From NCBI GenBank assembly GCA_900469345.1, contig UBWZ01000002.1, forward strand, positions 224,849 through 288,848: 64,000 bases of DNA. The letters are read 5' to 3'. Made by a program: the position numbers and the translations under genes. The notes beneath the pieces were generated by a model that was not told where the DNA came from, did no database searches, and was given only the letters and a program-made list of their open reading frames with translations. This document shows, piece by piece, positions 1 to 9,494 of this stretch; within the stretch, counting starts at the first letter, position 1, and each line of letters starts with the position of its first letter. The stretch comes from Hyphomicrobiales bacterium (GTDB taxonomy: Bacteria > Pseudomonadota > Alphaproteobacteria > Rhizobiales > Rhizobiaceae).

Positions 1-810
1 GCGGGCAAGATCGGTCGTCACGTGATGGCCGCCAAGGCTGATGGCATCGGTATGCACCAGCTTGCCTTCGGCAAACACGGAGATCGTCGTGGTGCCGCCG
101 CCCATGTCGATGGCAGCGCAGCCGAGTTCGACTTCGTCGTCGACCAGGGCGGCAAGCCCGCTGGCATAGGGTGTTGCCACGATGCCTTCGACCGAAAGAT
201 GGGCACGGTTGACGCAAAGCTCGAGGTTGCGCAGCGTGGCGCGTTCCGCCGTCACCACGTGCATGTCGACGCCGAGCGAATCGCCGAACATGCCGAGCGG
301 GTCGCGGATGCCGCGTTCGCCGTCGAGGCTGAAGCCGGTCGGCAGCGAGTGCAGAACCGCGCGATCCTGGCGCAGCGACTGCTGGCAGGCTGCCACCAGA
401 ACCTTCTTGAGATCGGCGGAATCGACTTCCTGCCCGCCGAGATCGATCGTGCCGGTGTAGATGTCGCTGGCAACCCGGCCGGCCGAGACGTTGACGATCA
501 GGCTATCGACGGTCAAACCAGCCATGCGTTCGGCCGCATCGACGGCAAGCCGCACGACGCTCTCTGCTGCATCGAGATCCGCAACGACGCCCGACTTAAC
601 GCCGCGCGACCGCTGGTGGCCGATGCCGATGATTTCTACATGGTGGGTGCGACCCGGAAGGATCTGGCTTTCCTGGCGCGGCGTCAGCCGGGCAATCATG
701 CACACGACCTTGGTCGAGCCGATATCAAGGACCGACACCACGTGGCTGCGCTTGGAAGACAGCGGCTTCATGCGCGGCAGGCCGGAATGGGAAGAACCAA
801 ATACGCTCAC
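1..810 (-). CDS. ftsA: FtsA, actin-like divisome protein (C-terminus outside window)
   Basis: FtsA is the actin-family ATPase that tethers FtsZ filaments to the membrane and recruits later divisome proteins. The minus-strand frame begins with GTG at 810, whose GTGA overlaps the ftsQ stop, and stays open to the left edge. That gives 270 codons of a protein normally about 420-450 residues long. The N-terminus carries VLDIGSTKVVCMI, the phosphate-binding loop of the actin/FtsA fold, about 28-40 residues in. GGHHVTTDLA, near the window edge, is another conserved FtsA segment. The position after ddlB-ftsQ is canonical, and ftsZ would be expected just outside. Translational coupling to ftsQ is likely. 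No shift or stop was seen in the visible part. Confidence 0.95.
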   Translation of the reverse strand, partial: MSVFGSSHSGLPRMKPLSSKRSHVVSVLDIGSTKVVCMIARLTPRQESQILPGRTHHVEIIGIGHQRSRGVKSGVVADLDAAESVVRLAVDAAERMAGLTVDSLIVNVSAGRVASDIYTGTIDLGGQEVDSADLKKVLVAACQQSLRQDRAVLHSLPTGFSLDGERGIRDPLGMFGDSLGVDMHVVTAERATLRNLELCVNRAHLSVEGIVATPYASGLAALVDDEVELGCAAIDMGGGTTTISVFAEGKLVHTDAISLGGHHVTTDLAR

Positions 811-1736
811 GTTTCACCTGCCTTTTTCAACGCCTTGGTCCTGGCTTCCAGAGCCTCGCCGCGGCGCACTGCGGCCGCAGCCGTTAGCTCGACGGTGGTG
901 CGATCTTCAAGCCGCAGGTCGATGGCGGCGATGTCGCGCTGCAACACGCCCTGTTCCTTTTCCAGCCGTGCCAGCACGGTCAGCGCCTTGGGAACATTGG
1001 TCTCGGGCAGCTTCAGCACCACGCCATTGTCGAGATGCAGATCCCAACGGCGGCCGGCGACCCGCACATAGGCGCGGACACGGGCCCGGATTTCCGGCCA
1101 TTCCGCCATGTCGTCTACGAACCGGGCGGCGGCGGTATCCGCATCCTTGCCAACGAAAAGCGGCAGCGAGGCAAACTTGCTGTCGCGCAGCGGCGCGATA
1201 ATGCTGCCATTGCGCTCGATCAGCGAAAGCTCGGATCCATGCTGCCAGACGCCGAACGCCTGGCGCTCCTTCAGCATCACTTCGATCGTGCGCGGATAGA
1301 CCTTGCGGACCTCGGCATACTGCACCCAAGGGAGGCCCGAGAGCTTGCGGCGCGCCGCGTCGACGTCGAGCGCCACCAGCGACGTTGTGCCATCGAGGCC
1401 GAGAAGCTGCAGAATATCGATTTCGGATGTTTCGTTGTTGCCCGAGACCCGTACGTCCTCGATCGCAAATCCGACCGCCGCGGTGGTTGCCTGCGCCACA
1501 TCCTGGGCGTGACCGCCGAGCGACATGCCGTAGAGACCGACCGAGCCGAGAAAGGCAAACGTGGCAAACGTGCCGACGTGCTCCGGAATATGGGTGCGCC
1601 CCGTCACGAGGCTGACGCCGAAGCGGAAGATCCGGCGCAGCGGCCGTGGCAGCACGCGGCGTTCGTCGCCACCGAGATAGGAGGCCTGGGGACGGCTGCG
1701 GGTCTCGCCCGCCCTTGTGCCGATCATCGCAAACAC
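807..1736 (-). CDS. ftsQ: FtsQ, divisome assembly protein
   Basis: FtsQ is a bitopic inner-membrane protein that links early and late divisome components through its periplasmic POTRA domain. The product is 309 aa: a basic cytoplasmic tail, one hydrophobic segment ([18 protein letters not shown]), a POTRA domain opening at [13 protein letters not shown], then the FtsQ domain. I chose GTG at 1736 because GGAGGA lies 6 nt upstream and the resulting [10 protein letters not shown] resembles remembered rhizobial FtsQ N-termini. TTG at 1757 and ATG at 1727 (which would make an ATGA overlap with ddlB) are alternatives. The gene overlaps the end of ddlB and the start of ftsA, so the three are surely cotranscribed. 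Confidence 0.93.
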   Translation of the reverse strand: MFAMIGTRAGETRSRPQASYLGGDERRVLPRPLRRIFRFGVSLVTGRTHIPEHVGTFATFAFLGSVGLYGMSLGGHAQDVAQATTAAVGFAIEDVRVSGNNETSEIDILQLLGLDGTTSLVALDVDAARRKLSGLPWVQYAEVRKVYPRTIEVMLKERQAFGVWQHGSELSLIERNGSIIAPLRDSKFASLPLFVGKDADTAAARFVDDMAEWPEIRARVRAYVRVAGRRWDLHLDNGVVLKLPETNVPKALTVLARLEKEQGVLQRDIAAIDLRLEDRTTVELTAAAAVRRGEALEARTKALKKAGET

Positions 1737-2650
1737 GACGCGTCCTCCACCATCCAATGCATCAGATCAACAAAACTGCATCCAGCATGTGCAGCCATTT
1801 CGGGAACCAGCGATGTGGGGGTCATGCCTGGCTGCGTATTGATTTCCAGCCAGATGATTTCGCCCTCTTCCGAAACGCGGTCGTCGTACCGGAAGTCCGA
1901 CCGACTGACGCCTCGGCAGCCCATCGCCTGATGCGCCTTGACTGCCATTGTTTGTATTTTTTGGTAAATATTCGGTGAAATTTGCGCGGGGATGACGTGT
2001 TTCGAGCCACCCGTCGCATATTTCGCATCGTAGTCGTAAAAGTCCGGTCCGGTCGGGATAACCTCCGTGACGCCAAGCGCCTCGTCACCCATGACGCCGC
2101 AGGTCAGCTCCCGTCCGTGGACGTAGCGCTCGACCATCACGCGGTCGCCGTAAAGCCAGTCCGCCGAACTGATCACCTGCGGCGGATGCGACTGCCCTTC
2201 CCGCACGATCACGACGCCGAAGGAGGAGCCCTCGCGGACCGGCTTGACCACATAGGGCGGCTGCATCGGATGCTTGCCAGCGATCTCGAAACGGTTCAGC
2301 ACCAGAGCCTCGGCAACAGGAATGCCCGCCGCGGCCGCCACATGCTTGGCCTGCCCCTTGTCCATCGACAGGGCAGACGCGAGCACACCGGAATGCGTGT
2401 AGGGGATTTCCAGATATTCGAGAATGCCCTGAATTGTGCCGTCCTCGCCGAACGGGCCATGCAGCGCGTTGAAAGCAACGTCTGGCCGCAACTCGGACAG
2501 GACCGACGCCACATCGCGGCCGACGTCGACGCGGCTGACACGGTAGCCGGCAGCCTCCAGCGCCTCGGCGCAGGCCTTGCCGGAAGACAGGCTGACAGGC
2601 CGCTCGGAGGAAAACCCTCCCATCAACACTGCCACATGCTTGTCTCTCAT
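1724..2650 (-). CDS. ddlB: D-alanine--D-alanine ligase
   Basis: This ATP-grasp enzyme joins two D-alanines to make the dipeptide that MurF adds to UDP-MurNAc-tripeptide. The 308-aa product has the usual family length and shows [14 protein letters not shown] at the N-terminus, [10 protein letters not shown], the ATP-grasp segment [12 protein letters not shown], and the metal and substrate motif [13 protein letters not shown] near the C-terminus. ATG at 2650 has AGGAG about 7 nt upstream and is preferred over an in-frame TTG one codon earlier. It is the first gene of ddlB-ftsQ-ftsA. It is cut off from murB by a plus-strand transporter and a terminator, so a promoter should lie in the 387 bp upstream. 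Confidence 0.96.
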   Translation of the reverse strand: MRDKHVAVLMGGFSSERPVSLSSGKACAEALEAAGYRVSRVDVGRDVASVLSELRPDVAFNALHGPFGEDGTIQGILEYLEIPYTHSGVLASALSMDKGQAKHVAAAAGIPVAEALVLNRFEIAGKHPMQPPYVVKPVREGSSFGVVIVREGQSHPPQVISSADWLYGDRVMVERYVHGRELTCGVMGDEALGVTEVIPTGPDFYDYDAKYATGGSKHVIPAQISPNIYQKIQTMAVKAHQAMGCRGVSRSDFRYDDRVSEEGEIIWLEINTQPGMTPTSLVPEMAAHAGCSFVDLMHWMVEDASCLR

Positions 2651-3037
2651 CAAAACGCTCCTGCGAAAAAGGGCTTCAGGTTAGGATCCAGCGCTTGCGC
2701 CAAACTTGTTTCTTGCGAATCTCAGGTCTGGTTTTGCGCACCTCTTATGGTGCAGCAAAATGGTTAACAAATCGTTTACCTTGATTAATCGGATACCCTA
2801 AGCCACTGAAAAGGCAGCCAAAGCCCATGACGCTAATGGTTAACGGGAAGACCTCCGGCCGAGTGGCGAAAGGGCGCGGGCGAGGCTCGTAAGGCGGCCA
2901 GAGAGCGGCATTTGACGCCATCTGGGACCTCAATCTCTTCTGCAATATTGCGTATTATCAGTTTGAAATGTCAGAAAATTGCGGTAAGGCGCGTGATGCT
3001 CTGTAAAGGGCTCCCTAAACAATGAATTGGAATCAGT
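2651..3037. other. Divergent intergenic region ddlB / MHS transporter
   Basis: This 387-bp gap separates divergent genes and is more AT-rich than its surroundings in places. It must hold the promoters of ddlB-ftsQA (minus) and of the transporter (plus). The only coding frame in it, about 66 codons on the minus strand (2745-2945), has no family features and looks fortuitous. TTAAC-type words occur near 2764 and 2840. I could not assign convincing -35/-10 boxes. Confidence 0.6.
2764..2779 (-). promoter_or_regulatory. CtrA-box-like sequence upstream of ddlB-ftsQA
   Basis: On the minus strand the sequence reads TAAA-CGATTTG-TTAAC, one mismatch from the alphaproteobacterial CtrA consensus TTAA-N7-TTAAC. 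It lies about 115 bp upstream of the ddlB start. CtrA is known to control ftsQA transcription in Caulobacter, so the position is sensible. Binding itself is inference, and short AT-rich matches arise by chance. Confidence 0.35.
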
Positions 3038-4342
3038 ATGACACACGCGATGCCCACCGGGTCGCCGTCTGCTGAGCCGTTAGCGCCTGTTGCAACGAAT
3101 TCTCCTGCACGAGTCCTGACGGCCAGCCTGGTCGGCACGACGATCGAATTCTTCGATTTCTATGTCTATGCCACTGCCGCAGTCCTGGTCTTCCCGACCC
3201 TGTTCTTTCCGAACAGCGATCCGACTACGGCGCTGCTCGCCTCCTTTGCGACGTTCTCGATCGCCTTCTTCGCCCGTCCGCTGGGTGCGGTGGTATTCGG
3301 GCATTTCGGCGACCGCATCGGCCGCAAGAAGACGCTGGTCGCGGCCCTCCTCACCATGGGCATCTCGACCGTGGCGATCGGGCTCCTCCCCTCCTACAAT
3401 TCGATCGGCGTGCTCGCGCCGCTGATGCTGGCGCTTTGCCGCTTCGGCCAGGGATTCGGCCTGGGGGGCGAGTGGGGCGGCGCCGTGCTTCTGGCAACGG
3501 AGAATGCACCGCCCGACAAGCGCAGCTGGTACGGCATGTTCCCGCAGCTCGGGGCGCCCGTCGGCCTCTTCCTGTCTTCGGGAATCTTCTGGATCCTGCT
3601 GCACTTCATCAGCCAGGAAGCGCTTCTGAGCTGGGGCTGGCGCGTTCCATTCCTCGCCTCGATCATCCTCATCGTGGTTGGTCTTTGGGTTCGCCTCTCG
3701 ATTACCGAGACACCCGCCTTCCAGAAGGCGATCGACAGCCATGAGCGGGTCGCAGTTCCGGTCGCAACACTGTTCAGCAACCACAAGCGCAGCCTGTTTC
3801 TCGGCACGTTCGTGGCGCTCGCAACCTTCGTGCTGTTCTATATCGGCTCCGCCTATCTGCTCTCCTACAACATCAAGGTGCTGAAAATGCCGTTCCTTGA
3901 TGCTTTGGAGGTGCAGATCCTGGGCTCGGTCGTCTTCGGGATTTTCATCCCCGTGATTGGCAAGCTGGCAGAGCGCTACGGCCGCCGTGAAATGCTCATT
4001 CTGACCACCGTCCTGATCGGCCTTTTCTCCTTCATCCTGCCAGCGTTGATGACCAGCGGCGAAGGCTCGATCTTCCTCTTCTCCGCTCTGGCCATGATGC
4101 TGATGGGCATGACCTACGGCCTGATCGGAACGGCGCTCGCTGCGCCCTTTCCAACCGCGGTCCGCTATACCGGCGCATCGATCACCTTCAACCTGGCCGG
4201 CATCTTCGGTGCGTCGCTCGCGCCCTATATCGCCACCTGGCTGCAGGCCAATTACGGCATGACCTATGTCGGCTTCTATCTCGGCCTCTCGGCCGTGATC
4301 ACGCTTCTCTGCATCCTCGCCTCTCGCAAGGACGAAGTCTGA
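3038..4342 (+). CDS. MFS transporter, metabolite:H+ symporter (MHS) type
   Basis: A 434-aa polytopic protein of about 12 membrane segments. The loop after helix 2 holds GHFGDRIGRKKTL, the MFS A-motif, and the opening TIEFFDFYVYATAAVLVFP is typical of the MHS (ProP/ShiA/KgtP-like) subfamily of proton symporters for organic acids, betaines or shikimate. The substrate cannot be read from the sequence. The gene faces the opposite way from the dcw genes on both sides, sitting between ddlB and the murB transcription unit, and ends in a strong hairpin terminator. Its base composition does not stand out from the neighbours. A second MHS transporter lies at 62467-63804. Confidence 0.88.
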   Translation: MTHAMPTGSPSAEPLAPVATNSPARVLTASLVGTTIEFFDFYVYATAAVLVFPTLFFPNSDPTTALLASFATFSIAFFARPLGAVVFGHFGDRIGRKKTLVAALLTMGISTVAIGLLPSYNSIGVLAPLMLALCRFGQGFGLGGEWGGAVLLATENAPPDKRSWYGMFPQLGAPVGLFLSSGIFWILLHFISQEALLSWGWRVPFLASIILIVVGLWVRLSITETPAFQKAIDSHERVAVPVATLFSNHKRSLFLGTFVALATFVLFYIGSAYLLSYNIKVLKMPFLDALEVQILGSVVFGIFIPVIGKLAERYGRREMLILTTVLIGLFSFILPALMTSGEGSIFLFSALAMMLMGMTYGLIGTALAAPFPTAVRYTGASITFNLAGIFGASLAPYIATWLQANYGMTYVGFYLGLSAVITLLCILASRKDEV

Positions 4343-4366
4343 GCCAGAACGGAATCAAGAAAATAG

Positions 4367-4405
4367 AAAAGCCTGCGAAACCACTAGTTTCGCAGGCTTT
4401 TCTTT
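4367..4405. terminator. Strong bidirectional rho-independent terminator
   Basis: A perfect 14-bp stem (4367-4380 with 4388-4401: AAAAGCCTGCGAAA / TTTCGCAGGCTTTT) and a 7-nt loop are followed by TCTTTT on the plus strand. On the minus strand the stem is followed by CTATTTTC. It should end the transporter transcript and also the minus-strand murB operon coming from the right. Confidence 0.85.
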
Positions 4406-4418
4406 TAATCGCTATGCG

Positions 4419-4544
4419 TCATTCGCCAGGGCGGCGGGGTTGCTTGCGGCGGTCTTTCCACGTCTCATATGACATCCATGCGAGAACGACTGCCGAAATC
4501 GAAAGTGGCAGGATATAGAGATAAAAGGCAGCAGCAACGTTCAT
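4419..4544 (-). CDS. Small single-span membrane protein (41 aa)
   Basis: The product is 41 aa with one hydrophobic helix (AAAFYLYILPLSISAVVLAW) followed by a basic tail (KDRRKQPRRPG), so N-out/C-in topology is expected. ATG at 4544 overlaps the stop of the preceding small gene as ATGA, which supports real translation and coupling. Its size and shape recall CcmD-like or other single-span accessory peptides, but no family was recognised. It is the last gene of the murB-side operon, just before the bidirectional terminator. A longer in-frame extension to 4607 would ignore the overlap and looks wrong. Confidence 0.6.
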   Translation of the reverse strand: MNVAAAFYLYILPLSISAVVLAWMSYETWKDRRKQPRRPGE

Positions 4545-4805
4545 GGCTTCAACCTTCCCAACATAAACCGTGCACCCCAATGTAGCGTCGCAGCCGCAAA
4601 AATCCAAACGATCGTTGAGACTGCCAGAGCGATGGAGTGTCCGGTATATATGCCATTATCGGATAGGGAAGCTGCCGGTGCAATGAATCCCGCTGCAATA
4701 GAGGCCGTGGAGAGCCGATCCAGCGCATTGGCAGCGAGTTTCGAGTTCGTTACGAACGAGTGCGAGCCGCCGCTCCTCGGCGTCCACGTCGAACGGATCG
4801 CTCAC
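4541..4805 (-). pseudogene. Small two-helix membrane protein gene with an apparent frameshift
   Basis: GTG at 4805 lies 2 nt after the murB stop and opens a frame reading SDPFDVDAEERRLALVRNE, an acidic/basic N-terminus typical of small soluble-then-membrane proteins. That frame degenerates into a Cys-rich run and stops at 4656. From about 4741 a neighbouring frame reads KLAANALDRLSTASIAAGFI, then a second hydrophobic stretch (ALAVSTIVWIFAAATL), and stops at 4541-4543 exactly on the ATGA start of the next gene. The second frame has no ATG, GTG or TTG near its beginning. Joined at 4739-4745, the two frames give about 87 aa with two membrane helices. Likely causes are a 1- or 2-nt indel or a sequencing error; recoding is less likely. 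Confidence 0.55.
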
Positions 4806-4807
4806 TC

Positions 4808-5785
4808 TTAGCCCTCCGTCGTTGCTCCCTGGAAGGGACGCACCTCGCGACCGGGCATAAAAATACCGAGGCGCTTGATCTCCCATTCAAGCTTGATACC
4901 TACGTGTTCAAATACCCGCTGGCGCACCGTCTCGCCGAGGTATTCGAGGTCGTAGCCGGTCGCGTGACCGATATTGATCATGAAATTGCAGTGCAGCGAC
5001 GACATTTGCGCGCCGCCATTCATCAGTCCGCGGCAGCCCGCCTCGTCGATCAGCTTCCAGGCCGAATGACCCTCGGGATTCTTGAACGTCGAGCCGCCGG
5101 TCTTTTCCTTCACCGGCTGTACCGTTTCGCGGTGGAGGCGCACCGCATCCATGTCGGCGCGAATCTTGCTGCGTTCCTCCGGGTAGCCCTCGAATACGGC
5201 ATGGGTGAAGATCAGGTCCTTGGATGCGCCGGAATGGCGGTAGCTGTAACCCATCTCGGACTTGGGAATGACGTGCCGGTTTCCCTGGCGGTCGACCGCA
5301 TGCACTTCCACGAGGCGGTCGGCGGTCTCGGTGCCGTTGGCACCGGCATTCATCCGCAGCGCTCCACCGATCGACCCCGGTATCCCGTAGTAGAAAGCGA
5401 AGCCGCCGATTTCATTGTCCATCGCCATGGCGGCGATATGCTTGTCGGGGCAGATCGCTCCGGCCCGGATACGGTTGTCGCCAACGAGGTCCACCCCACC
5501 GAAGCCCTTGGCGGAAAGCCGCAGCACGACGCCCGGAATGCCGCCGTCACGCACGAGGAGGTTGGACCCGACACCGACCACCGTAAGCGGCACTTCGGCG
5601 GGCAGCAGTTTCAGGAAGGCGACGAGGTCGTCGACATCATGCGGCTGGAACATCAGCTCGGCCAGTCCGCCCGCCTGGAACCAGGTGACCCGATCCATCG
5701 GCGCGTCCGGAGTGAGCCTGCCGCGCAGATCCTTGGCGCCGTCCCCTAACGACGCAAGCAGCTTTTCCCCGTTCACCTGTTTCAT
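4808..5785 (-). CDS. murB: UDP-N-acetylenolpyruvoylglucosamine reductase
   Basis: MurB is the FAD enzyme that reduces UDP-GlcNAc-enolpyruvate to UDP-MurNAc with NADPH. The 325-aa product shows the FAD-binding [14 protein letters not shown], then [19 protein letters not shown], and [10 protein letters not shown], which contains the catalytic serine. It ends with an ordinary MurB C-terminus without the extra domain of the E. coli type. I chose ATG at 5785 because rhizobial MurB proteins typically begin MKQV. GTG at 5791, which overlaps the murC stop as GTGA, is the alternative. The gene directly follows murC and is followed 2 nt later by a small membrane-protein gene. Confidence 0.95.
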   Translation of the reverse strand: MKQVNGEKLLASLGDGAKDLRGRLTPDAPMDRVTWFQAGGLAELMFQPHDVDDLVAFLKLLPAEVPLTVVGVGSNLLVRDGGIPGVVLRLSAKGFGGVDLVGDNRIRAGAICPDKHIAAMAMDNEIGGFAFYYGIPGSIGGALRMNAGANGTETADRLVEVHAVDRQGNRHVIPKSEMGYSYRHSGASKDLIFTHAVFEGYPEERSKIRADMDAVRLHRETVQPVKEKTGGSTFKNPEGHSAWKLIDEAGCRGLMNGGAQMSSLHCNFMINIGHATGYDLEYLGETVRQRVFEHVGIKLEWEIKRLGIFMPGREVRPFQGATTEG

Positions 5786-5787
5786 TC

Positions 5788-7197
5788 TCACTGTCCCGAA
5801 ATACTCTCAAGCTCACCGGGCAAGGTCGCTGCCCATTGGGTGATATTCCCCGCTCCCAGAAGAACCACGAAATCCCCCGGTTTCGCAATGCCTGCAACGA
5901 TCGGAGCGATCTCCGACGGCGAGGAAATATAGCGGGCGTCGCGGTGCCCGCCCGCACGGATGCGCGCGACCAGCGTTTCCGAATTGATGCCGTCGATCGG
6001 CTCCTCGCCGGCCGCATAGACGGGCGCAAGCAGAATGCTGTCGGCGTCGTTGAAGCAGGTGGCGAAATCTTCGAACAGGCTCGAGAGGCGGCTGAACCGG
6101 TGCGGCTGGTGAATGGCGATGATCCGCCCCTGGCACGATTCGCGCGCGGCCCGAAGCACTGCCGTGATCTCGACGGGATGATGCCCGTAATCGTCGAACA
6201 CCGACACCCCGTTCCAGGTCCCGGTCAGCGTGAAGCGCCGCTTGACGCCGCCGAACGCGGCAAGGCCGCGGCGGATGTTGTCCTCGGAAATGCCGAGCCG
6301 GTTGGCAACCGCGATCGCCGCCGTCGCATTGGAAATATTGTGCCGCCCGGGCATGGGCAGCGTCAGGTCCTTGAAGGTAAACACCCGGCCGGTGCGGCGG
6401 CGGCGGATCTCCACGTCGAAGATCGACTTCGTGCCTTCCATGCGGATGTTGGAAAAGCGGGCATCGGCCTGGGGGTTGGCGCCGTAGGTAACGATCTTGC
6501 GGTCTTCGATCCGCCCAACCAGCGCCTGCACCTCCGGATGGTCGAGGCACAGTACTCCGAAGCCGTAGAACGGCACGTTTTCGACGAACTGGCGAAAGGC
6601 TGCCCGCACCGCTTCGAAATTGCCGTAATGGTCGAGATGCTCGGGATCGATATTGGTGACGACCGCCACATCCGCCGGAAGTTTCAGGAAGGTGCCGTCC
6701 GATTCGTCGGCCTCCACCACCATCCACTCGCCCTCGCCCATGCGCGCATTGGTGCCGTAGGCGTTGATGATGCCGCCGTTGATGACGGTCGGGTCGAGCC
6801 CGCCAGCATCGAGCAGCGCCGCCACCATGGAGGTGGTCGTGGTCTTGCCGTGGGTTCCACCGATCGCGATCGCATTGCGGAAGCGCATCAGTTCGGCCAG
6901 CATTTCGGCCCGGCGCACGATCGGCAGCGACTTCTCGCGCGCCGCCATCAGCTCCGGATTGTTCTTCTTGATCGCGGTCGACACCACGACGACCTCCGCA
7001 TCGCCGAGGTTCTCGGCCGTCTGGCCGACGAAGACCGGAATGCCCTTGTCGCGCAGCCTCTGAACGTTGGCGCTGTCTGACTGGTCCGATCCCTGGACCT
7101 TGTGGCCGAGATTGTGCAGCACTTCGGCAATGCCGCTCATGCCGATGCCGCCAATGCCAATGAAATGAACGAGGCCGATGGCCTTCGGCATCTTCAT
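5788..7197 (-). CDS. murC: UDP-N-acetylmuramate--L-alanine ligase
   Basis: MurC adds L-alanine to UDP-MurNAc, the first amino acid of the stem peptide. The 469-aa protein has the N-terminal nucleotide-sugar fold ([17 protein letters not shown], residues 11-27), the Mur-ligase P-loop [10 protein letters not shown] (113-122), EADESDGTF and the [11 protein letters not shown] motif, and the C-terminal DDYGHHPVE typical of MurC. ATG at 7197 overlaps the murG stop as ATGA. It is cytoplasmic and sits in its standard place between murG and murB. Confidence 0.97.
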   Translation of the reverse strand: MKMPKAIGLVHFIGIGGIGMSGIAEVLHNLGHKVQGSDQSDSANVQRLRDKGIPVFVGQTAENLGDAEVVVVSTAIKKNNPELMAAREKSLPIVRRAEMLAELMRFRNAIAIGGTHGKTTTTSMVAALLDAGGLDPTVINGGIINAYGTNARMGEGEWMVVEADESDGTFLKLPADVAVVTNIDPEHLDHYGNFEAVRAAFRQFVENVPFYGFGVLCLDHPEVQALVGRIEDRKIVTYGANPQADARFSNIRMEGTKSIFDVEIRRRRTGRVFTFKDLTLPMPGRHNISNATAAIAVANRLGISEDNIRRGLAAFGGVKRRFTLTGTWNGVSVFDDYGHHPVEITAVLRAARESCQGRIIAIHQPHRFSRLSSLFEDFATCFNDADSILLAPVYAAGEEPIDGINSETLVARIRAGGHRDARYISSPSEIAPIVAGIAKPGDFVVLLGAGNITQWAATLPGELESISGQ

Positions 7198-8333
7198 GCC
7201 TGAACTCCCTTGTCTTTCGACGTCTTGTACTGTGCGATCGGTCGCCGTTCTGCAACGGCCACCACGAGACCCCCAAGTGCGGCGGCAGCATCCGGATGCC
7301 CTGCCTTCTTGGCGGCTGACGCCATCCTCTCCATCCGCTCGGGCTCCCGCATGGCCGAGGCGATCATCGTCGACAGACGGTCGGGCGAAAGCTCCGACTG
7401 CGGAACCACCTCGGCGCCGCCGGTTGCGACCAGCGCCGCGGCATTCGCCGCCTGGTCGTGATCGAGTGCATAGGGGTAGGGCACCAGGATGGATGGCCGG
7501 CCGATCACGGCGATCTCGGAGACCGTCGAGGCGCCCGAACGGCAGATCACCAGATGCGCCATCGCCAGCCGCTCAGCCATGTCTGCAAAGAACGGCGACA
7601 CGTCGACCGGCGACTTCAGCTTGGCAAAGCACGAATTGACGCGGCCCTGGTCCTCGGGACGTGCCTGCTGGGTGACCACCAGCCGCTCGCGGTCGGACTG
7701 GTCGAGAAGGCTGAGCGCGGTCGGCACGGCAGACGAGAAGAACTGGGCGCCCTGGCTGCCACCGAAGACAACCAGCCGGAACGGATCGCTCCCGCGCGAC
7801 GCGAGATAGGGCACCTGGGCTGCCGCCAGCACGGCGGGTCGAACCGGATTGCCGGTGGTCACGGTCTTTGCCGCAAACTCTCCCTGGCCTTCGGGCAGAA
7901 ATCCGCCGGCGATCGCCTGGACGCGCTTGGCGAGCGCCTTGTTGGCGCGCCCCATGACGGCATTTTGTTCGTGAATCATCGACGGCACGCCCATGCCGGT
8001 CGCGGCCATCAACGGCGGGACAGTCGGGTAGCCGCCAAACCCGACCACGGCAATCGGCTTGATCCGGCCGATCAGTCGCCGCGCCGCCCTGAGGCCGGTC
8101 CACAGCTTCCAGCCGGTCCGCACCAGCGCGATCGGGTTCTTGGACGAAAGCGTCGCGGACGGCACAACATGGATCTCGTCTGCGGGAAACTTTCCGGCGA
8201 AGCGCTCGGCGCGGCTGTCGGTGACCAGGTGCACCGAATAGCCGCGGCGCTTCAGCTCGTGTGCCAGCGCCTCGGCCGGAAACAAATGGCCGCCGGTCCC
8301 GCCGGCGGCTAACAGGATAAGGCCTTTGGTCAT
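7194..8333 (-). CDS. murG: Lipid II synthase MurG (GlcNAc transferase)
   Basis: MurG transfers GlcNAc from UDP-GlcNAc to lipid I on the cytoplasmic membrane face, making lipid II. The 379-aa product is of the GT28/GT-B fold, with the acceptor-side glycine-rich loop GGTGGH at residues 11-16, [14 protein letters not shown], the second glycine loop [11 protein letters not shown], and the donor-binding [12 protein letters not shown] segment. It starts with ATG at 8333, five nucleotides after the ftsW stop, and overlaps murC at its end, so it is translated as part of the dcw operon. Confidence 0.97.
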   Translation of the reverse strand: MTKGLILLAAGGTGGHLFPAEALAHELKRRGYSVHLVTDSRAERFAGKFPADEIHVVPSATLSSKNPIALVRTGWKLWTGLRAARRLIGRIKPIAVVGFGGYPTVPPLMAATGMGVPSMIHEQNAVMGRANKALAKRVQAIAGGFLPEGQGEFAAKTVTTGNPVRPAVLAAAQVPYLASRGSDPFRLVVFGGSQGAQFFSSAVPTALSLLDQSDRERLVVTQQARPEDQGRVNSCFAKLKSPVDVSPFFADMAERLAMAHLVICRSGASTVSEIAVIGRPSILVPYPYALDHDQAANAAALVATGGAEVVPQSELSPDRLSTMIASAMREPERMERMASAAKKAGHPDAAAALGGLVVAVAERRPIAQYKTSKDKGVQA

Positions 8334-8337
8334 GCTT

Positions 8338-9492
8338 TTACTCCGCCGGAACGCCCGAGGCTACGCGGAACAGGCTGCGCTCCTGTGCCCGCTTTTCCGG
8401 TCTGTGACGGGTCAGGGCCAGAATAAACCCGGCTGTGACGCAAATAGCAATCTGCGACGAACCGCCATAGGAGATCAGCGGCAGCGTCATGCCCTTGGCC
8501 GGCATCAGTTCGAGGTTGACGCCGATGTTGATCAGCGACTGCATGCCAATCTGCAGCACCAGTCCGGCGACGGCAAAACGGGTGAAGTCGTTGCGCTCCT
8601 TGAAGGCGTGGTTCAAGCCGCGCAGTACGATGAAGGCGAAAATCAGCACCAGCGCCATGCAGAAGATCACGCCGAACTCTTCCGCCGCCACGGAGAACAC
8701 GAAGTCGGTGTGGCTGTCGGGAAGGATGCGCTTGACAATGCCTTCGCCCGGGCCCTGTCCGAACCATCCGCCGCGCACGATCGCCTCATGGGCGGTTTCC
8801 ACCTGGAAGCGGTCGCCCTCCCCGGTCAGGAACTTGTCGAAGCGCGCCGTCACGTGCGGCAGCATGTAATAGGCAGCCAGAAGACCGCCGGCGCCCGCGC
8901 CGCCGAGAACGAGGATCCACAGCCAGGGCATGCCGGCCATGAAGAACATGCCGCCCCAGACGACGCTGGTGAGGATCGTCTGCCCCAGGTCCGGCTGCGC
9001 CACGAGAAGCGCGGCGACGATCCCGAACAGGATGATCGCAAACAGGTTGCCCGGAATTTCCGGCTGCCGGGCGTGCTCGGCAAACAGCCAGGCGCAAACC
9101 ACGACAAAGGCCGGCTTCATGAACTCGGAGGGCTGGATGGAGAGCGCCCCGACGCCGATCCAGCGGCGGGCACCCTTCACTTCGACGCCGAAGAACAGCG
9201 CCAGCACCATCAGCGACAGGGCGACGACAAGCAGGATGATCGCGGTGCGCCGCACTTGCCGCGGGCTGAGGAAGGATAGCCCGACCATGACGACGATCGA
9301 CGGAATCATGAACATCGCGTGCCGTTCGACGAAGTGGAACTCCGGCAGGCCGATACGCTGCGCCACAGCCGGCGAAGCGGCAAAGGACAGCATGAACCCG
9401 ATGCCCATCAACAGGATGAAGGCCGCCAGGAAGAAGCGGTCGATCGTCCAGAACCAGTCTGCGAGCGGGCCACGGTCAGCGCGACTTACCAT
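8338..9492 (-). CDS. ftsW: FtsW, SEDS-family septal peptidoglycan glycosyltransferase
   Basis: FtsW is the SEDS polymerase that, with FtsI, makes septal peptidoglycan from lipid II. The 384-aa protein has about ten membrane segments and the SEDS signatures [23 protein letters not shown], and the C-terminal [11 protein letters not shown] at 9492 follows the murD stop with a 2-nt gap (TGAGAATG). The same frame runs open upstream into murD to 10014, but that extension lacks any FtsW features and is an overlap artefact. It ends just before murG. Confidence 0.96.
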   Translation of the reverse strand: MVSRADRGPLADWFWTIDRFFLAAFILLMGIGFMLSFAASPAVAQRIGLPEFHFVERHAMFMIPSIVVMVGLSFLSPRQVRRTAIILLVVALSLMVLALFFGVEVKGARRWIGVGALSIQPSEFMKPAFVVVCAWLFAEHARQPEIPGNLFAIILFGIVAALLVAQPDLGQTILTSVVWGGMFFMAGMPWLWILVLGGAGAGGLLAAYYMLPHVTARFDKFLTGEGDRFQVETAHEAIVRGGWFGQGPGEGIVKRILPDSHTDFVFSVAAEEFGVIFCMALVLIFAFIVLRGLNHAFKERNDFTRFAVAGLVLQIGMQSLINIGVNLELMPAKGMTLPLISYGGSSQIAICVTAGFILALTRHRPEKRAQERSLFRVASGVPAE

Positions 9493-9494
9493 TC

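Noticed and set aside
22..1071. 349-codon plus-strand open frame antisense to ftsA/ftsQ
   Set aside because: The amino acid content (many His, Arg, Ala, no domain) and exact antisense position over recognised ftsA and ftsQ mark it as a high-GC shadow frame.
2745..2945. 66-codon minus-strand frame between ddlB and the transporter
   Set aside because: No ribosome site or family feature, and it covers the region where promoters of both divergent genes must lie.
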